DNA of 64,000 bases from Sandarakinorhabdus cyanobacteriorum (GCF_002251755.1 NZ_NOXT01000121.1:62001-126000); one strand, 5' to 3'. Numbered from the stretch's first letter, positions 26,878-37,046 are shown. Translations and numbers: made by a program. The notes: generated by a model not told the origin, from the sequence alone.

Positions 26878-28016
26878 TCGATCGCCGTTCCCTCATCGCC
26901 CGCGCCGGCATGATCGGTGGCCTGGCGCTGCATCCCGGCCTGGCGCTGGCGGCAGCCACCACACAATCCCGGTTGGTGTTCATCATCCTGCGCGGCGCCA
27001 TGGACGGGCTGGCCGCCATCAGCCCCGCCAACGAACCGCGCCTGTTGCAGCTGCGCGGCGCGCTGGCCCGCCCGCCCGAACAACTTGGCGCACCGCTGCC
27101 GCTCACCGCCGACTTCACCGCCCACCCGGCGCTGGCGGGATTCGCTGGCCTGTTCGCCGCGAAGGAAGCCGCTGTCGTCCATGCGGTCGCCAGCCCCTAT
27201 CGCGAACGCAGCCATTTCGATGCCCAGAACATCCTCGAAACCGGTGGCAATGCTGCCTATGCCCTGAAGGATGGCTGGCTCAACCGGCTGCTGCCGCTGT
27301 TGCCGCCGGCGCCGCCGCCCGTGGCGATCTCGGCCGCGCTGCCGACCCTGCTGCAAGGCGCAGCCCCCACCACCAGCTTTGCCCCCAGCCGCCTGCCCGA
27401 TGCCAGCGCCAGTCTGAAGATGCGGGTGGCAGCGCTGTATGAAGGTGACCCTCTCCTCCACCGCCTGTGGGGCGAAGCGATGGCGACCGAAATGATGGCC
27501 GGCAACCAGGATGGGCCGGGCGGACCGGTCGCACTGGCCGCCACCGCCGCGCGCCTGCTCGCCCAGCCAGCCGGCCCACGCATCGCCGTGCTCGATCACG
27601 GCGGGTGGGACACGCATGCCGGCCAGGCCGTGCGGCTGGCCGCACAACTGCGCCAGCTCGACACGATGATCGCCACGCTGAAATCCGGCCTGGGCCCGGC
27701 CTGGGCCGACACGCTGGTGATCTGCGCCACGGAATTCGGCCGCACCGTTGCTGTCAATGGCACCAATGGCACCGATCATGGCACCGCATCGGCGGTGCTG
27801 CTGGCCGGCGGGCGCGTGGCCGGCGGCCGCGTCCATGGCGACTGGCCCGGCCTCACCCGCCTGTTCGAGGATCGCGACCTGTTGCCCATCACCAGCCTCA
27901 ACGCCGTGCTGGCCGGCAGCGTCGCCGGGCTGTTTGGCCTTGATCCCGATCGGGTGGTGCGCAGCGTGTTTGCCACCGCACCCGCAGCGGCGATGGCGGG
28001 TCTCGTCAGAGCGTAA
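26874..28016 (+). CDS. DUF1501 family protein, probably Tat-exported
   Basis: A 380-residue protein with a twin-arginine-like leader (MIDRRSLIARAGMIGGLALHPGLALA). The body has the DUF1501 pattern, a sulfatase/phosphatase-like fold: RLVFIILRGAMDGLAAISP early, VLDHGGWDTHAGQ in the middle and VICATEFGRTVAVNGTNGTDHGTAS late, carrying conserved His/Asp residues. The biochemical activity is unknown. It is coupled to DUF1800 by an ATGA overlap, and its 3' end overlaps the convergent esterase gene by 11 bases. Confidence 0.87.
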   Translation: MIDRRSLIARAGMIGGLALHPGLALAAATTQSRLVFIILRGAMDGLAAISPANEPRLLQLRGALARPPEQLGAPLPLTADFTAHPALAGFAGLFAAKEAAVVHAVASPYRERSHFDAQNILETGGNAAYALKDGWLNRLLPLLPPAPPPVAISAALPTLLQGAAPTTSFAPSRLPDASASLKMRVAALYEGDPLLHRLWGEAMATEMMAGNQDGPGGPVALAATAARLLAQPAGPRIAVLDHGGWDTHAGQAVRLAAQLRQLDTMIATLKSGLGPAWADTLVICATEFGRTVAVNGTNGTDHGTASAVLLAGGRVAGGRVHGDWPGLTRLFEDRDLLPITSLNAVLAGSVAGLFGLDPDRVVRSVFATAPAAAMAGLVRA

Positions 28017-28869
28017 GATATTTCAGCAGGAAATTGCTGGCATCGGCGAGCACCGGCGCCTTGCCGCGAAACGGCTTTGAAAGCCCGAGCAAGATGCCGA
28101 CATGCCCGATGCCAGAATAGAGTTTCACCTCGGCCCGGCCGCCCAGATCATTGACCGCATTGGCCAATCGCGTGCTGTTGCGCGGCAGGACGGTCGTATC
28201 CTCAAGCCCATGCAGCAACAACAGCGGCGGGGCATCGCCGCGGGCAAAATGGATCGGCTGGGTGTCGTTCAGATCGGGCGCATTGCCCAGCGCGGCATCG
28301 GCCGCCCCACCGGCCACAAAGGGCAGGAAATCATAAGGCCCAGCCAGGCCCACCGCCGCCTTGATCCAATCAGCCACGCCCCAGCGCCGGTCAAGCGCCA
28401 GCAGCAGGGCGATATGGGCGCCGGCGGAATGGCCCATCACCGCCACGCGGGCCGGATCGCCGCCATGCGCCGCGATGTTGGCCGCCACCCATTTCAGCGC
28501 CGCCGCGCCATCTTCGACAAAACCCGGCCAACGCACCTGCGGCACCAGCCGATAATCCGGCACCACCACCAGGAATCCGCGGGCCGCCAGCGCCCGCGCG
28601 GCAAAGCCATAACCATCGCGCAGACCACTGTTCCAACTGCCACCATAGAAAAACACCAGCACCGGCAGCGGCCCCGTCGCACCCTTGGGGGCCCAGATTT
28701 CCAGCGTCTGGCGCGGATCGGGGCCAAAGGCGGCGCCATCAACGATCTGCTTCACACCGCCATCGCCGGGCGTCAGCCGGTTGAGGCCATTCAAGGCCCC
28801 CAGCGGCGAACAGGCCGCGGCCATGGCCGAGAGGGCAGAAAGCGAGAGCAGGGCGCGGCGCGACATCAT
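28006..28869 (-). CDS. Alpha/beta hydrolase (BD-FAE/esterase-lipase type), exported
   Basis: A 287-residue hydrolase of the hormone-sensitive-lipase/BD-FAE group. The N-terminus (MSRRALLSLSALSAMAAAC) is a twin-arginine-like leader ending at a possible lipidation cysteine. The oxyanion loop is VFFYGGSWNSG, where HGG is replaced by YGG. The nucleophile elbow is GHSAGAHIAL, the acidic residue is probably in HGLEDTTVLP and the histidine in YSGIGHVGI. Either of two adjacent ATGs (28869 or 28866) may be used. The substrate is unknown; small esters are likely. Confidence 0.82.
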   Translation of the reverse strand: MMSRRALLSLSALSAMAAACSPLGALNGLNRLTPGDGGVKQIVDGAAFGPDPRQTLEIWAPKGATGPLPVLVFFYGGSWNSGLRDGYGFAARALAARGFLVVVPDYRLVPQVRWPGFVEDGAAALKWVAANIAAHGGDPARVAVMGHSAGAHIALLLALDRRWGVADWIKAAVGLAGPYDFLPFVAGGAADAALGNAPDLNDTQPIHFARGDAPPLLLLHGLEDTTVLPRNSTRLANAVNDLGGRAEVKLYSGIGHVGILLGLSKPFRGKAPVLADASNFLLKYLTL

Positions 28870-28909
28870 CGGCCGGGCATAGGCCATGGCCGGCCCAGCG
28901 AGCAACATG

Positions 28910-29929
28910 TCAACCGGCGCTGCGGCGCGCTGACTTCATGGCATACATGGCGGCATCGGCCTCGCTCAACAGCGCCTGGATATCGGCGCCACTGCCGGCA
29001 GGATGATCAACATAACCGGCGCTGAAGCCGGAGCGGTACGGCAGCCCCAATGCCAGTTCCTGCCCTTGCAGCCAGTCGGTCAGCCGCGCTGTCGCCCCGC
29101 GGGCCTCCACCGCGTCGCTACCAGGCATCCAGGCCACAAACTCATCGCCGCCGATGCGGGCAAACACATCGGTTGACCGGAAACACTTGCTCATGCCGAA
29201 CGCGATGCGTTCCAGCACGGCATCACCGGCCGCATGGCCATGGCGGTCGTTGATCTGCTTGAAGCCATCCAGGTCGAGGCACACCAGCGTGCCGCCCTGC
29301 CCCTGCGCTTCGCACAGCGCCAGGCTGTCCCGCGCCATCGTCAAAAACCCGCGACGGTTCCAGATGCGGGTCAGCGGATCGGTCATCGCCGCCTGATAGG
29401 CCGAAAGCTCGTCTTCCACCATGGCCGCCAGATCGCGCAGGGCCTGCGCATCCTCGCTGCCGAACCCGCGCGGCTGCTGGTCGATGATGCACAAGGTGCC
29501 AACCTTGGCGCCGCGCGACACGCGCAACGGACATCCGGCATAAAAGCGGATGTGGGGATCGCCGGTCACCAGCGGATTGTCGGCAAAGCGATTGTCCCCC
29601 GTTGCGTCCGGGATCACGAAAATCTCATCGCCTAGGATCGCATGGCCACAGAAGGAAACATCGCGCCCGGTTTCGTTGACGCCCAGGCCCTGACAGGATT
29701 TGAACCATTGCCGGTTGAGATCAAGCAGGCTGACGAGCGCGATCGGCACCGAAAACACCCGGCGCGCCATCCGGGTCAACCGGTCAAACCGCTCCTCCGG
29801 CCCGCTGTCGAGGATACATAGCGCATGCAGCACCTGCAGCCGCAGCAGTTCATCCTCAGGCAGGGGTGGTGCCAGCACGCCAAGCTCCCAACAACACGAC
29901 GCAGCAACGGCCTGCGCGAAAAACGACAT
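28910..29929 (-). CDS. Diguanylate cyclase with N-terminal GAF domain
   Basis: A 339-residue soluble signalling enzyme that makes cyclic di-GMP. A GAF domain spans about residues 45-185 (FDRLTRMARRVFSVPIALVSLL, FYAGCPLRVSRGAKVGTLCII). The catalytic domain follows, with DPLTRIWNRRGF and the intact GGDEF signature at residues 260-264. An RxxD inhibitory site (RSTD) lies exactly five residues before it, so product inhibition is expected. The ATG at 29929 is preferred over a TTG at 29956. It lies downstream of the glycosyltransferase gene on the same strand. Confidence 0.9.
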   Translation of the reverse strand: MSFFAQAVAASCCWELGVLAPPLPEDELLRLQVLHALCILDSGPEERFDRLTRMARRVFSVPIALVSLLDLNRQWFKSCQGLGVNETGRDVSFCGHAILGDEIFVIPDATGDNRFADNPLVTGDPHIRFYAGCPLRVSRGAKVGTLCIIDQQPRGFGSEDAQALRDLAAMVEDELSAYQAAMTDPLTRIWNRRGFLTMARDSLALCEAQGQGGTLVCLDLDGFKQINDRHGHAAGDAVLERIAFGMSKCFRSTDVFARIGGDEFVAWMPGSDAVEARGATARLTDWLQGQELALGLPYRSGFSAGYVDHPAGSGADIQALLSEADAAMYAMKSARRSAG

Positions 29930-29974
29930 AGCATGGCCGCAAACCACTGTAACCAAATGTCGGCCTTGCCGCCT

Positions 29975-30745
29975 TCAGCTCAGGTTTGCTCCGCTCTTGC
30001 GGATATCGCCGGAATAGACATGGCTTCCAACATGGCCGAAGCGCGCCAGCGTCTGAGCAAACACCTGGCCGCCATGCCGCCGCCAAAGCGCGCAGAAATG
30101 ATAATCTTCGGGCAGCAACACGCCCTGCTCATCGATGCTGGTGGCGAAAAATTCATGCACCAGCGGCGCATCGGGCTGGGGCGAGGCGCGATAGCGCGGC
30201 ACATGCGGCGCCAGGGTTTCAAACACCCGGCGGCGGATGGCCATCACCCCGGTGCCGCCATGGCGCACCTCCACAAAGCCCTGCGCATCCGGCACCGCCG
30301 GCCCCGGTGCTACCGGGGTCAAGGCAAAACTGCCGGCATGATCGGCCAGGCCAAGTATTTCACCCGCTGCCGCCGCCCGGCCCACTGCCGGCCAGTTGAT
30401 CTCCTTCCTGGGGACCACGCCGCACACAACATCATGCCCACCGGCCAGCAACGCCATGATCGCCTCGCCATCAAAGCCCTGATCGGCATCGATGAACAGC
30501 AGCAGCTCGGCATCGCTGGCCAGGAACAATCGCACCAGCTCGTTGCGGGCGCGGGTGATCAACGCCTCGTTGGTGATCTGGCTCCAACCCACGCCGATGC
30601 CCAGTTGCTGGCAACGCTGCAGCATGAGGAGCAGGCCCTGCACATAGAGGCCGGAACATTGCCCGCCATACATCGGCGTGGCGATCATGATGGAGGCTGG
30701 AAGGCCAGCGTTGGGAGGTTGGTCAATTCGTCCCTCCCGTCGCAT
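29975..30745 (-). CDS. GT-A-fold glycosyltransferase-like protein
   Basis: A 256-residue soluble protein resembling family 2-type glycosyltransferases. It begins with a nucleotide-binding-like strand ([14 protein letters not shown]), has an acidic metal-site motif ([22 protein letters not shown]) and a later [16 protein letters not shown] and [17 protein letters not shown], which may hold the catalytic base. The donor and acceptor cannot be read from the sequence. The start is uncertain: ATG 30745 keeps a 19-residue polar lead, ATG 30688 starts at the first strand, and neither has a good ribosome site. Confidence 0.65.
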   Translation of the reverse strand: MRREGRIDQPPNAGLPASIMIATPMYGGQCSGLYVQGLLLMLQRCQQLGIGVGWSQITNEALITRARNELVRLFLASDAELLLFIDADQGFDGEAIMALLAGGHDVVCGVVPRKEINWPAVGRAAAAGEILGLADHAGSFALTPVAPGPAVPDAQGFVEVRHGGTGVMAIRRRVFETLAPHVPRYRASPQPDAPLVHEFFATSIDEQGVLLPEDYHFCALWRRHGGQVFAQTLARFGHVGSHVYSGDIRKSGANLS

Positions 30746-30797
30746 TGCGGCGCCGGCTTGGCATGTTTATGCTGGGGCATCGCAGGAGGGGCAAGCC

Positions 30798-31247
30798 ATG
30801 AAGCTGAACATCAACGGCAAAGCGGTCGAGGTGAATGCCGATCCCGACATGCCCCTGCTGTGGGCACTTCGCGATATTCTGGGCCTGACCGGCACCAAGT
30901 TCGGCTGTGGCGCCGGCTTCTGCGGCGCCTGCACGGTGCAGCTCGATGGCGAACCGGTGCGCGGCTGCCAGACCCCGGTTTCGGCCGTGGGCACGGCCAA
31001 GATCACCACCATCGAAGGCCTGTCGGCCAGCGCCTGGGGCCGCAAGCTGCAGGATGCCTGGGTGGCGCTGGATGTGCCCCAATGCGGCTATTGCCAGGCC
31101 GGGCAATTGCTCGCAGCCGAAGCCCTGCTGCGGTCCACGCCCAAGCCGACCGACGCCGACATTGATGCCGCGATGAGCGGCAATCTGTGCCGCTGCGCCA
31201 CCTACACCCGCATCCGCGCCGCCATCAAACAGGCGGCCGCGGCATGA
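30798..31247 (+). CDS. iorA: Isoquinoline 1-oxidoreductase-type [2Fe-2S] subunit (alpha)
   Basis: The small iron-sulfur subunit of a molybdenum hydroxylase of the xanthine oxidase family, passing electrons from the Mo site. The 149 residues hold both expected clusters: a plant-ferredoxin-type site at Cys37, Cys42, Cys45 and Cys57 and an alpha-helical site at Cys96, Cys99, Cys131 and Cys133. There is no signal peptide, so export would require hitchhiking on the Tat-targeted large subunit. AGGAGGGG precedes the ATG at 30798. It is coupled by ATGA to the first large subunit. Confidence 0.92.
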   Translation: MKLNINGKAVEVNADPDMPLLWALRDILGLTGTKFGCGAGFCGACTVQLDGEPVRGCQTPVSAVGTAKITTIEGLSASAWGRKLQDAWVALDVPQCGYCQAGQLLAAEALLRSTPKPTDADIDAAMSGNLCRCATYTRIRAAIKQAAAA

Positions 31248-33469
31248 GCCTGTCGCGCCGCGCTGTGCTCAAGGCCGGCGTTGTCGCCGGCGGCGGGCTC
31301 TCGCTGGGCTGGCAGCTGGGCAGCGCCCGTGCCGCCCTTCCCGGCCAGTTGTCGGCCTTTGTGCAGATCGCCGCTGATGGCGCCATCCGCATCACCGCCC
31401 ACCAGCCCGAAGTGGGCCAGGGCGTGCGCACCAGCTTCCCGATGATGATTGCCGAGGAACTGGATGTCGATTGGGCGCAGGTGACGGTGGTGCCGGCCCC
31501 CGGCGATCGCGCCGTCTATGGCATGCAGCTTGCCGGCGGATCGATGGCCACCCCCACCCAGTTTGAACGCATGCGCCGGCTGGGCGCGGCGGCGCGGGCC
31601 ATGCTGGTTCAGGCTGCCGCCACCGCCTGGGGCGTGCCGGCTGCCGAGATCAGCACCGGCAGCGCCATGCTGCGCCACAAGCCCTCGGGGCGCAGCGCCC
31701 GCTATGCCGACATGGCCAGCGCCGCCGCCCAGCTGAAGGCCCCCGATCCCAAGACCGTCACGCTGAAAGACCCAGGCCAGTTCCGCATCCTCGGCCGCCG
31801 CGTGCCCGGCGTGGACAATGGCAAGCTGGTCAGCGGCCAGCCGCTGTTCGGCATCGATGCCCGGGTGCCCGGCATGGCCTATGCCGCCTTTGCCAAATCG
31901 CCGGTGTTCGGCGGCAAGCTCAAACGCGCCAACAAGGCCGCCGCGCTGGCCGTGCCCGGCGTGAAGGCGGTGATCGACATTGCCGAACGCCGCGACCTCA
32001 AGGCCGAGATTGACGTGCCGCTGCCGGGGATCGAGGTGCTGCCGCAAGGCATCGCCGTGATCGCCACCAGCACCTGGGCGGCACTGCGCGGCCGCGATGC
32101 GCTGGCCTGCGAATGGGAAGGCGGGGATGCCGCCTTCCAGTCCACCCTTGCCTGGGAAGCGGCGGCGGCCAAGGCGCTCAAGGATGGCCCGCAAAAGCCC
32201 GGCTTCATCAACCATGGCGATGCCCCGGCCAAATTGGCTGGCGCGGCCCGCCAGGTGACCGCCGATTATGCCTATCCCTTCATCGCCCATGCCGCGCTGG
32301 AGCCGATGAACTGCACCGCGCAGGTGACGGACGGCAAATGCACCCTGTGGCTTTCCACCCAGACGCCTGAGGACGCCCGCCGCATGGTGGCGGTGGCGCT
32401 GGGCATCAAGCCGGCCGATGTCACGCTGCACCTGATGCGCTCCGGCGGTGGTTTTGGCCGGCGCCTGATGAACGATGTGGCGGTGGAAGCGGCGGTGATT
32501 GCCAAGGCCGCCGGCGTGCCGGTGAAGCTGACCTGGGATCGTGCCCAGGATTTCGCCCATGATTGGCTGCGCCCCGGCGGCTGGCACCGGCTGGCGGCCG
32601 GGCTGGACGCCAAGGGCGACATCATCGCCTGGCATGATCATTTCATCAGCTTTGGCCGCGGCGGCAATTTCGATCCGCCGGCCAGCATCGACCAGTCGCT
32701 GTTCCCGGCCGGCGTCATCAAGGATTATCGCGCCGATGTCTCGGTGCTGCCCATCGCCTCCACGCTGGGCTGGCTGCGCGCGCCGATCAACAACGCCTTT
32801 GCCTTTGTGACGCAGGGCTTCATCGATGAGTGCGCCCATGCCGCCGGGCGCGACACGCTGGAATATCGCCGTGCCCTCTTGGGGCCGCCGCGCGCCATCC
32901 CGATGGCTGCCGAAGGCGGGGCGGAAGGCGCCGAAAACAGCGGCACCCCCTATCACACCGGGCGCATGCGCCGGGTGGTGGACGAAGCCGCCGTGATGGC
33001 ACGCTGGGGCCGCAAGCTGGGCCCGCGCACCGGCCTCGGCATCGCCTTCCACTTCAGCCACCTCGGCTATTTCGCCAATGTGGTGGAAGCCAGCGTGAAC
33101 GACGCCGGCGATGTGAAGGTGCACAAGATCTGGGTGGCGGCCGATGTCGGCCAGCAGATCATCAACCTGTCGGGTGCGGAGAACCAGGTGCAGGGCAGCG
33201 TAATTGATGCGCTTGGTGCAGCGCTGGGCCAGCGCATCAGCTTTGCCGATGGCGCGGTGGAACAGGTGAATTTCGGCGATTACAGCCTGGCGCGCATGAA
33301 CGATGCCCCGGCCGTGGAGGTGAAATTCATTTCGACCGATTTCCCCACCACCGGCCTTGGCGAGCCGGCCTATCCCAGCCTCGCTCCGGCGCTGGCCGGC
33401 GCCATCTTCCAGGCCACTGGCAAGCGCCTGCGCCAATTGCCATTCGACACCAGCCAATTGAAGGCATGA
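31244..33469 (+). CDS. iorB: Molybdopterin-binding large subunit, isoquinoline 1-oxidoreductase type (copy 1)
   Basis: A 741-residue xanthine-dehydrogenase-family large subunit of the single-chain IorB type. A Tat leader ([19 protein letters not shown]) targets it to the periplasm. The molybdopterin-binding glycine motif [13 protein letters not shown] lies near residue 405, and the putative catalytic glutamate near the C-terminus is in [14 protein letters not shown]. The substrate may be an aldehyde or N-heterocycle. No c-type cytochrome subunit follows directly. A close tandem paralogue starts 7 bases downstream. Confidence 0.9.
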   Translation: MSLSRRAVLKAGVVAGGGLSLGWQLGSARAALPGQLSAFVQIAADGAIRITAHQPEVGQGVRTSFPMMIAEELDVDWAQVTVVPAPGDRAVYGMQLAGGSMATPTQFERMRRLGAAARAMLVQAAATAWGVPAAEISTGSAMLRHKPSGRSARYADMASAAAQLKAPDPKTVTLKDPGQFRILGRRVPGVDNGKLVSGQPLFGIDARVPGMAYAAFAKSPVFGGKLKRANKAAALAVPGVKAVIDIAERRDLKAEIDVPLPGIEVLPQGIAVIATSTWAALRGRDALACEWEGGDAAFQSTLAWEAAAAKALKDGPQKPGFINHGDAPAKLAGAARQVTADYAYPFIAHAALEPMNCTAQVTDGKCTLWLSTQTPEDARRMVAVALGIKPADVTLHLMRSGGGFGRRLMNDVAVEAAVIAKAAGVPVKLTWDRAQDFAHDWLRPGGWHRLAAGLDAKGDIIAWHDHFISFGRGGNFDPPASIDQSLFPAGVIKDYRADVSVLPIASTLGWLRAPINNAFAFVTQGFIDECAHAAGRDTLEYRRALLGPPRAIPMAAEGGAEGAENSGTPYHTGRMRRVVDEAAVMARWGRKLGPRTGLGIAFHFSHLGYFANVVEASVNDAGDVKVHKIWVAADVGQQIINLSGAENQVQGSVIDALGAALGQRISFADGAVEQVNFGDYSLARMNDAPAVEVKFISTDFPTTGLGEPAYPSLAPALAGAIFQATGKRLRQLPFDTSQLKA

Positions 33470-33476
33470 GGCCGCG

Positions 33477-35639
33477 ATGACCATCGAGCTTTCCCGCCGC
33501 AGCTTCCTGTTTGCCAGCGCGGCCATCGGCGGCGGCCTCTATCTCGGCCTGTCGCCACAGCCTGTCGGTGCGGCCGAAGCCGGCCAGCTCAACGCCTGGG
33601 TGGTGATCCCGCCCACGGGCCGCATCCGCATCATGGCCAGCAATCCCGAAGTGGGCCAGGGCATCCGCACCAGCCTGCCGATGGTGATCGCCGAGGAGCT
33701 GGACGCCGACTGGGCCGCCGTGGAGATCGTGCCCACCATGGCCGACGCCAAGCTCTATGGCCGGCAGGTGGCCGGTGGCAGCCAGGCCATGCCGACCCAT
33801 TATGAGAATATGCGCCGGGTGGGGGCGGCGGCGCGGGCGATGATCCTGCAGGCGGCCGCCACCGCCTGGGGCGTGCCACTGGCCGAGTTGCAGACCGACA
33901 AGGGCCAGGTGATCCACGGCCAGCGCCGCGCCCCCTATGGCCAGTTCGCCGCTGCCGCCAGCGCCCTGCCCGCCCCCGATGCGGCCAAGGTGGCGGTGAA
34001 GGATCCGAAGAATTTCCGCCTGATCGGCAGCTTCCAGCCCGGCGTGAACAACCGCGCCATTGTCAGCGGCAAACAGGATTATGGCATTGATGCCGTGCTG
34101 CCCGGCATGCTGCACGCCGCCTTCCACAAATCCGGCGTGCAACGCGCCGCGGTGAAATCCGCCAATATCGATGCCATCAAGGCAATGCCGGGCGTGCGCG
34201 ACGCCTTCATCGTGCCGGCCAGCCCCGAATATGAAGGGCTATTGGGCGGTGTCGCCATCCTGGCGGACACGACCTGGCATGCGAGCCGCGCCCGCAGCGC
34301 CCTGAAGGTGGAGTGGGAGGAAAGCCCCGCCGCCTTCCAGTCCAGCGCCGCCTGGGCAAAAATGGCCGCCGAAGCCAAGGCCAAGCCGCCGGCCCTGCCC
34401 ATCCACAGCACGGGTGATGTTACCACCGCCATGGCCGGCGCCGCCAAGCGGATCAGCGCCACCTATGAATATCCCTTCATCCCGCACCTGCCGCTGGAGC
34501 CGATCAACTGCACGGCGCGGGTGACCGGCGACAGGGTGGAGATCTGGGCCCCCACCCAGAACCCGGAGCCCGGCCGCCAGGCGGTGGCCAAGACATTGGG
34601 TGTGCCGCTGGAGAATATCAGTATCCACATGATGCGGGTGGGCGGCGGCTTTGGCCGGCGGCTGCAGAATGATTATATGGTCGAAGCCGCCATGATCGCC
34701 CGGATGGCCGGCCGCCCGGTCAAGCTGACCTGGACGCGGGAGGACGACGTCACCCAGGATTTCCTGCGCCCCGGCGGCTGGCACCATCTCGAAGCCGGAC
34801 TGGACACCGCCGGCCGCGTGGTCGCTTGGGACAATCATTTCATCAGCTATGGCCGCGACGGCAAGTTCGCCCGCGCCGCCGGCATCGCGCCCAATGATTT
34901 TCCGGCCGGTATGGTCGATCATTTCCGGCTGGGGGCCACCATCCTGCCGCTGATCCACACGACCGGCTTCCTGCGCGCGCCCGGCAACAACGCCTTCGGC
35001 TTTGTGACCCAGGGCTTCATCGATGAACTGGCCCACGCCGCCGGTGCCGATCCGCTGCAGTTCCGCCGCGATTTTCTCGGCCCGGCCCGCATCATCGGCG
35101 ATCCCAATAGCCGCGCCAGCTACAACACCGGCCGCATGCGCGCCGTGCTCGACAAGGCCGCTGCCATGGCCGGCTGGGGCCGCAAACTGCCGGCGCGCTC
35201 TGGCCTCGGCATCGGCTTCCACTTCAGCCATCTTGGCTATTTCGCCAATGTCATCGAAGCCAGCGTGTCGAAGGATGGTGCGGTGACGGTGAAGAAAATC
35301 TGGGTGGCCGGCGATGTTGGCCGCCAGATCGTCAACCCAGTCGGCGCCATCAACCAGGTGCAGGGCAGCGTGCTCGATGCGCTGAACGCCTGCCGCAACC
35401 ATGCCGTCACCTTCGCCGACGGCGCCATCGAACAGCGCAATTTCGGCGATCTGCCGCTGCTGCGCATGGACGAGGCACCGCCGATCGAGGTCAGCTTCCT
35501 CACGCCGGATTATCCGGTGACAGGGCTGGGCGAGCCGGCCTATCCGGCCGTCGCTCCGGCATTGGCCAACGCCATCTTCCAGGCGACCGGCAAGCGCCTG
35601 CGCACATTGCCGTTCGATTTTTCCGTGCTCAAGGCCTGA
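33477..35639 (+). CDS. Molybdopterin-binding large subunit, isoquinoline 1-oxidoreductase type (copy 2)
   Basis: A 720-residue tandem paralogue of the preceding gene, similar throughout. It has its own Tat leader (LSRRSFLFASAAIGGGLYLG), the [12 protein letters not shown] motif near residue 395, and the catalytic-glutamate region [14 protein letters not shown], so it looks active. It has no second [2Fe-2S] partner gene nearby, so both large subunits may share the single small subunit. A DUF2490 gene starts 3 bases after its stop, indicating one transcript. Confidence 0.9.
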   Translation: MTIELSRRSFLFASAAIGGGLYLGLSPQPVGAAEAGQLNAWVVIPPTGRIRIMASNPEVGQGIRTSLPMVIAEELDADWAAVEIVPTMADAKLYGRQVAGGSQAMPTHYENMRRVGAAARAMILQAAATAWGVPLAELQTDKGQVIHGQRRAPYGQFAAAASALPAPDAAKVAVKDPKNFRLIGSFQPGVNNRAIVSGKQDYGIDAVLPGMLHAAFHKSGVQRAAVKSANIDAIKAMPGVRDAFIVPASPEYEGLLGGVAILADTTWHASRARSALKVEWEESPAAFQSSAAWAKMAAEAKAKPPALPIHSTGDVTTAMAGAAKRISATYEYPFIPHLPLEPINCTARVTGDRVEIWAPTQNPEPGRQAVAKTLGVPLENISIHMMRVGGGFGRRLQNDYMVEAAMIARMAGRPVKLTWTREDDVTQDFLRPGGWHHLEAGLDTAGRVVAWDNHFISYGRDGKFARAAGIAPNDFPAGMVDHFRLGATILPLIHTTGFLRAPGNNAFGFVTQGFIDELAHAAGADPLQFRRDFLGPARIIGDPNSRASYNTGRMRAVLDKAAAMAGWGRKLPARSGLGIGFHFSHLGYFANVIEASVSKDGAVTVKKIWVAGDVGRQIVNPVGAINQVQGSVLDALNACRNHAVTFADGAIEQRNFGDLPLLRMDEAPPIEVSFLTPDYPVTGLGEPAYPAVAPALANAIFQATGKRLRTLPFDFSVLKA

Positions 35640-35642
35640 TCG

Positions 35643-36311
35643 GTGCGCCTGATTGCGGCCTGCCTGGCAGTGCCCTTGCTGGCGCTGCCGGCAGCGGCAC
35701 AGGATGTGCAAAGCTGGAACGTCGTGCAGGCGCAGGGGCTGGTGCACGGCCGCATGCTGCTGTCGGTCGAAGCCTCGACCCGCTTTGCCGATGATCTGTC
35801 GCGTACCAGCGTGGTCTTTGGCCGGGTTGGCATCGGTCTGCGCACCCGAAGCGATGCCGATCTCTATGTTGGCTACCAATATCAGCTGAACCTGCCGGCG
35901 CCCGGCATCGAACGCGGCGAACATCGCCTCTGGCAACAGGTGCAGGCACCGCTCCTGCGCCGGGCCAATGGCGTCACGCTCATCAACCGCTGGCGCCTGG
36001 AACAGCGCTGGTTCGATGATGGCCGCGACACCGGCCTGCGCCTGCGCGCGCAATTGCGGCTGCAACTGCCGCTCAATGGCAAGGGCAGCGCCGGGCCGCT
36101 GCTGATGGCGGAAAACTTCGTCAACCTGAACACCACCGACTGGGGCCAACGCGCCGGGCTTGACCAGCACCGCAGCTTTGTCGGCTGGCTGCAGCCCCTC
36201 TCCTCCCATCTCTCGCTGGAAGCCGGCTACATGCACGTCTATCTCAACCGCCCCGGCCGCAACCCCGGCAACCACGTGCTCAGCCTCACGCTCAACCGCC
36301 GCCTGGGATGA
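35643..36311 (+). CDS. DUF2490 outer-membrane protein (copy 1)
   Basis: A 222-residue exported protein with a signal peptide (MRLIAACLAVPLLALPAAAQ) followed by DVQSWNVVQAQG, then alternating-hydrophobicity strands typical of a small beta-barrel and ending RNPGNHVLSLTLNRRLG. This matches the DUF2490 family, whose function is unknown. The start is a GTG three bases after the second large-subunit gene, so it probably belongs to the Mo-hydroxylase operon. A tandem paralogue follows. Confidence 0.8.
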   Translation: MRLIAACLAVPLLALPAAAQDVQSWNVVQAQGLVHGRMLLSVEASTRFADDLSRTSVVFGRVGIGLRTRSDADLYVGYQYQLNLPAPGIERGEHRLWQQVQAPLLRRANGVTLINRWRLEQRWFDDGRDTGLRLRAQLRLQLPLNGKGSAGPLLMAENFVNLNTTDWGQRAGLDQHRSFVGWLQPLSSHLSLEAGYMHVYLNRPGRNPGNHVLSLTLNRRLG

Positions 36312-36358
36312 AGCGGCACCGTCACAATCATGTCATATCGCACCGGCATGGCGCGGGC

Positions 36359-37024
36359 ATGACGCGTCTCGCCTCGCTTGCCATCACCCTGCTCGCCATG
36401 CCCGCCGCAGCGCAGGATGTGCAAAGCTGGAACACCCTGCTGCTCCAGGGGCCGGTGGACGGCAAATTGCTGCTGTGGGCCGAACTCCAGCCGCGATTCA
36501 CCAGCGATGCGAGCCGGCTCGGCCAGTTCGTGGCGCGCGGCGCCGTCGGCGTGCGGCTGAAGCACGACATTGATCTGCACGCCGGCTATCATTTCCAGCA
36601 CAACAATCCGGCACCCGGCATCAGCAGTGACGAACATCGGCTGTGGCAGCAGATCATGGCGCCGGTGGTCCGCAACAGCAACGGCCACGCCCTCATCACC
36701 CGCTGGCGGCTGGAAGAGCGCATGGTTGAAAATGCCCAGGATCTGGGCTGGCGCCTGCGGATGATGTGGCGGCTGCAACTGCCACTCAACGGCAAGGGCA
36801 CGGCAGGGCCCTTGCTGATCAGCGAAAGCTTCCTTGCCTTCAACAGCACCGATTGGGGCGCGCGGCGCGGGTTCGATCAGCAGCGCAGTTTCGTCGGTTG
36901 GCTGCAACCGCTCAGCCCGCACCTCAATCTGGAGGCCGGCTACATGCACCAATATGCCAACCGGCCGGGCCGCAACCCCGGCAACCATGTGATCAGCATC
37001 ACGCTGAACCGCCGGCTGGGCTGA
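36359..37024 (+). CDS. DUF2490 outer-membrane protein (copy 2)
   Basis: A 221-residue paralogue of the preceding gene: signal peptide (MTRLASLAITLLAMPAAAQ), DVQSWNTLLLQG, HRLWQQIMAPVV, FNSTDWG and the C-terminal NPGNHVISITLNRRLG correspond block by block. The ATG at 36359 puts the signal peptide at the N-terminus. The frame is also open from an ATG at 36308 that overlaps the previous stop as ATGA, adding 17 His/Arg-rich residues; that start would couple translation and cannot be excluded. Confidence 0.78.
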   Translation: MTRLASLAITLLAMPAAAQDVQSWNTLLLQGPVDGKLLLWAELQPRFTSDASRLGQFVARGAVGVRLKHDIDLHAGYHFQHNNPAPGISSDEHRLWQQIMAPVVRNSNGHALITRWRLEERMVENAQDLGWRLRMMWRLQLPLNGKGTAGPLLISESFLAFNSTDWGARRGFDQQRSFVGWLQPLSPHLNLEAGYMHQYANRPGRNPGNHVISITLNRRLG

Positions 37025-37039
37025 TCGGCCCAGCCGGCG
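37010..37039. terminator. Convergent hairpin between DUF2490 copy 2 and the cytochrome gene
   Basis: A perfect 12-bp inverted repeat (CGCCGGCTGGGC and complement) with a TGATCG loop that contains the DUF2490 stop codon. No T-run follows. It probably acts as a bidirectional terminator. Confidence 0.55.
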
Positions 37040-37046
37040 GCCCGGC

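Noticed and set aside
34239-36275. A 678-codon minus-strand frame over the second Mo-hydroxylase large subunit
   Set aside because: It is a shadow of the plus-strand gene, which carries all expected cofactor motifs.
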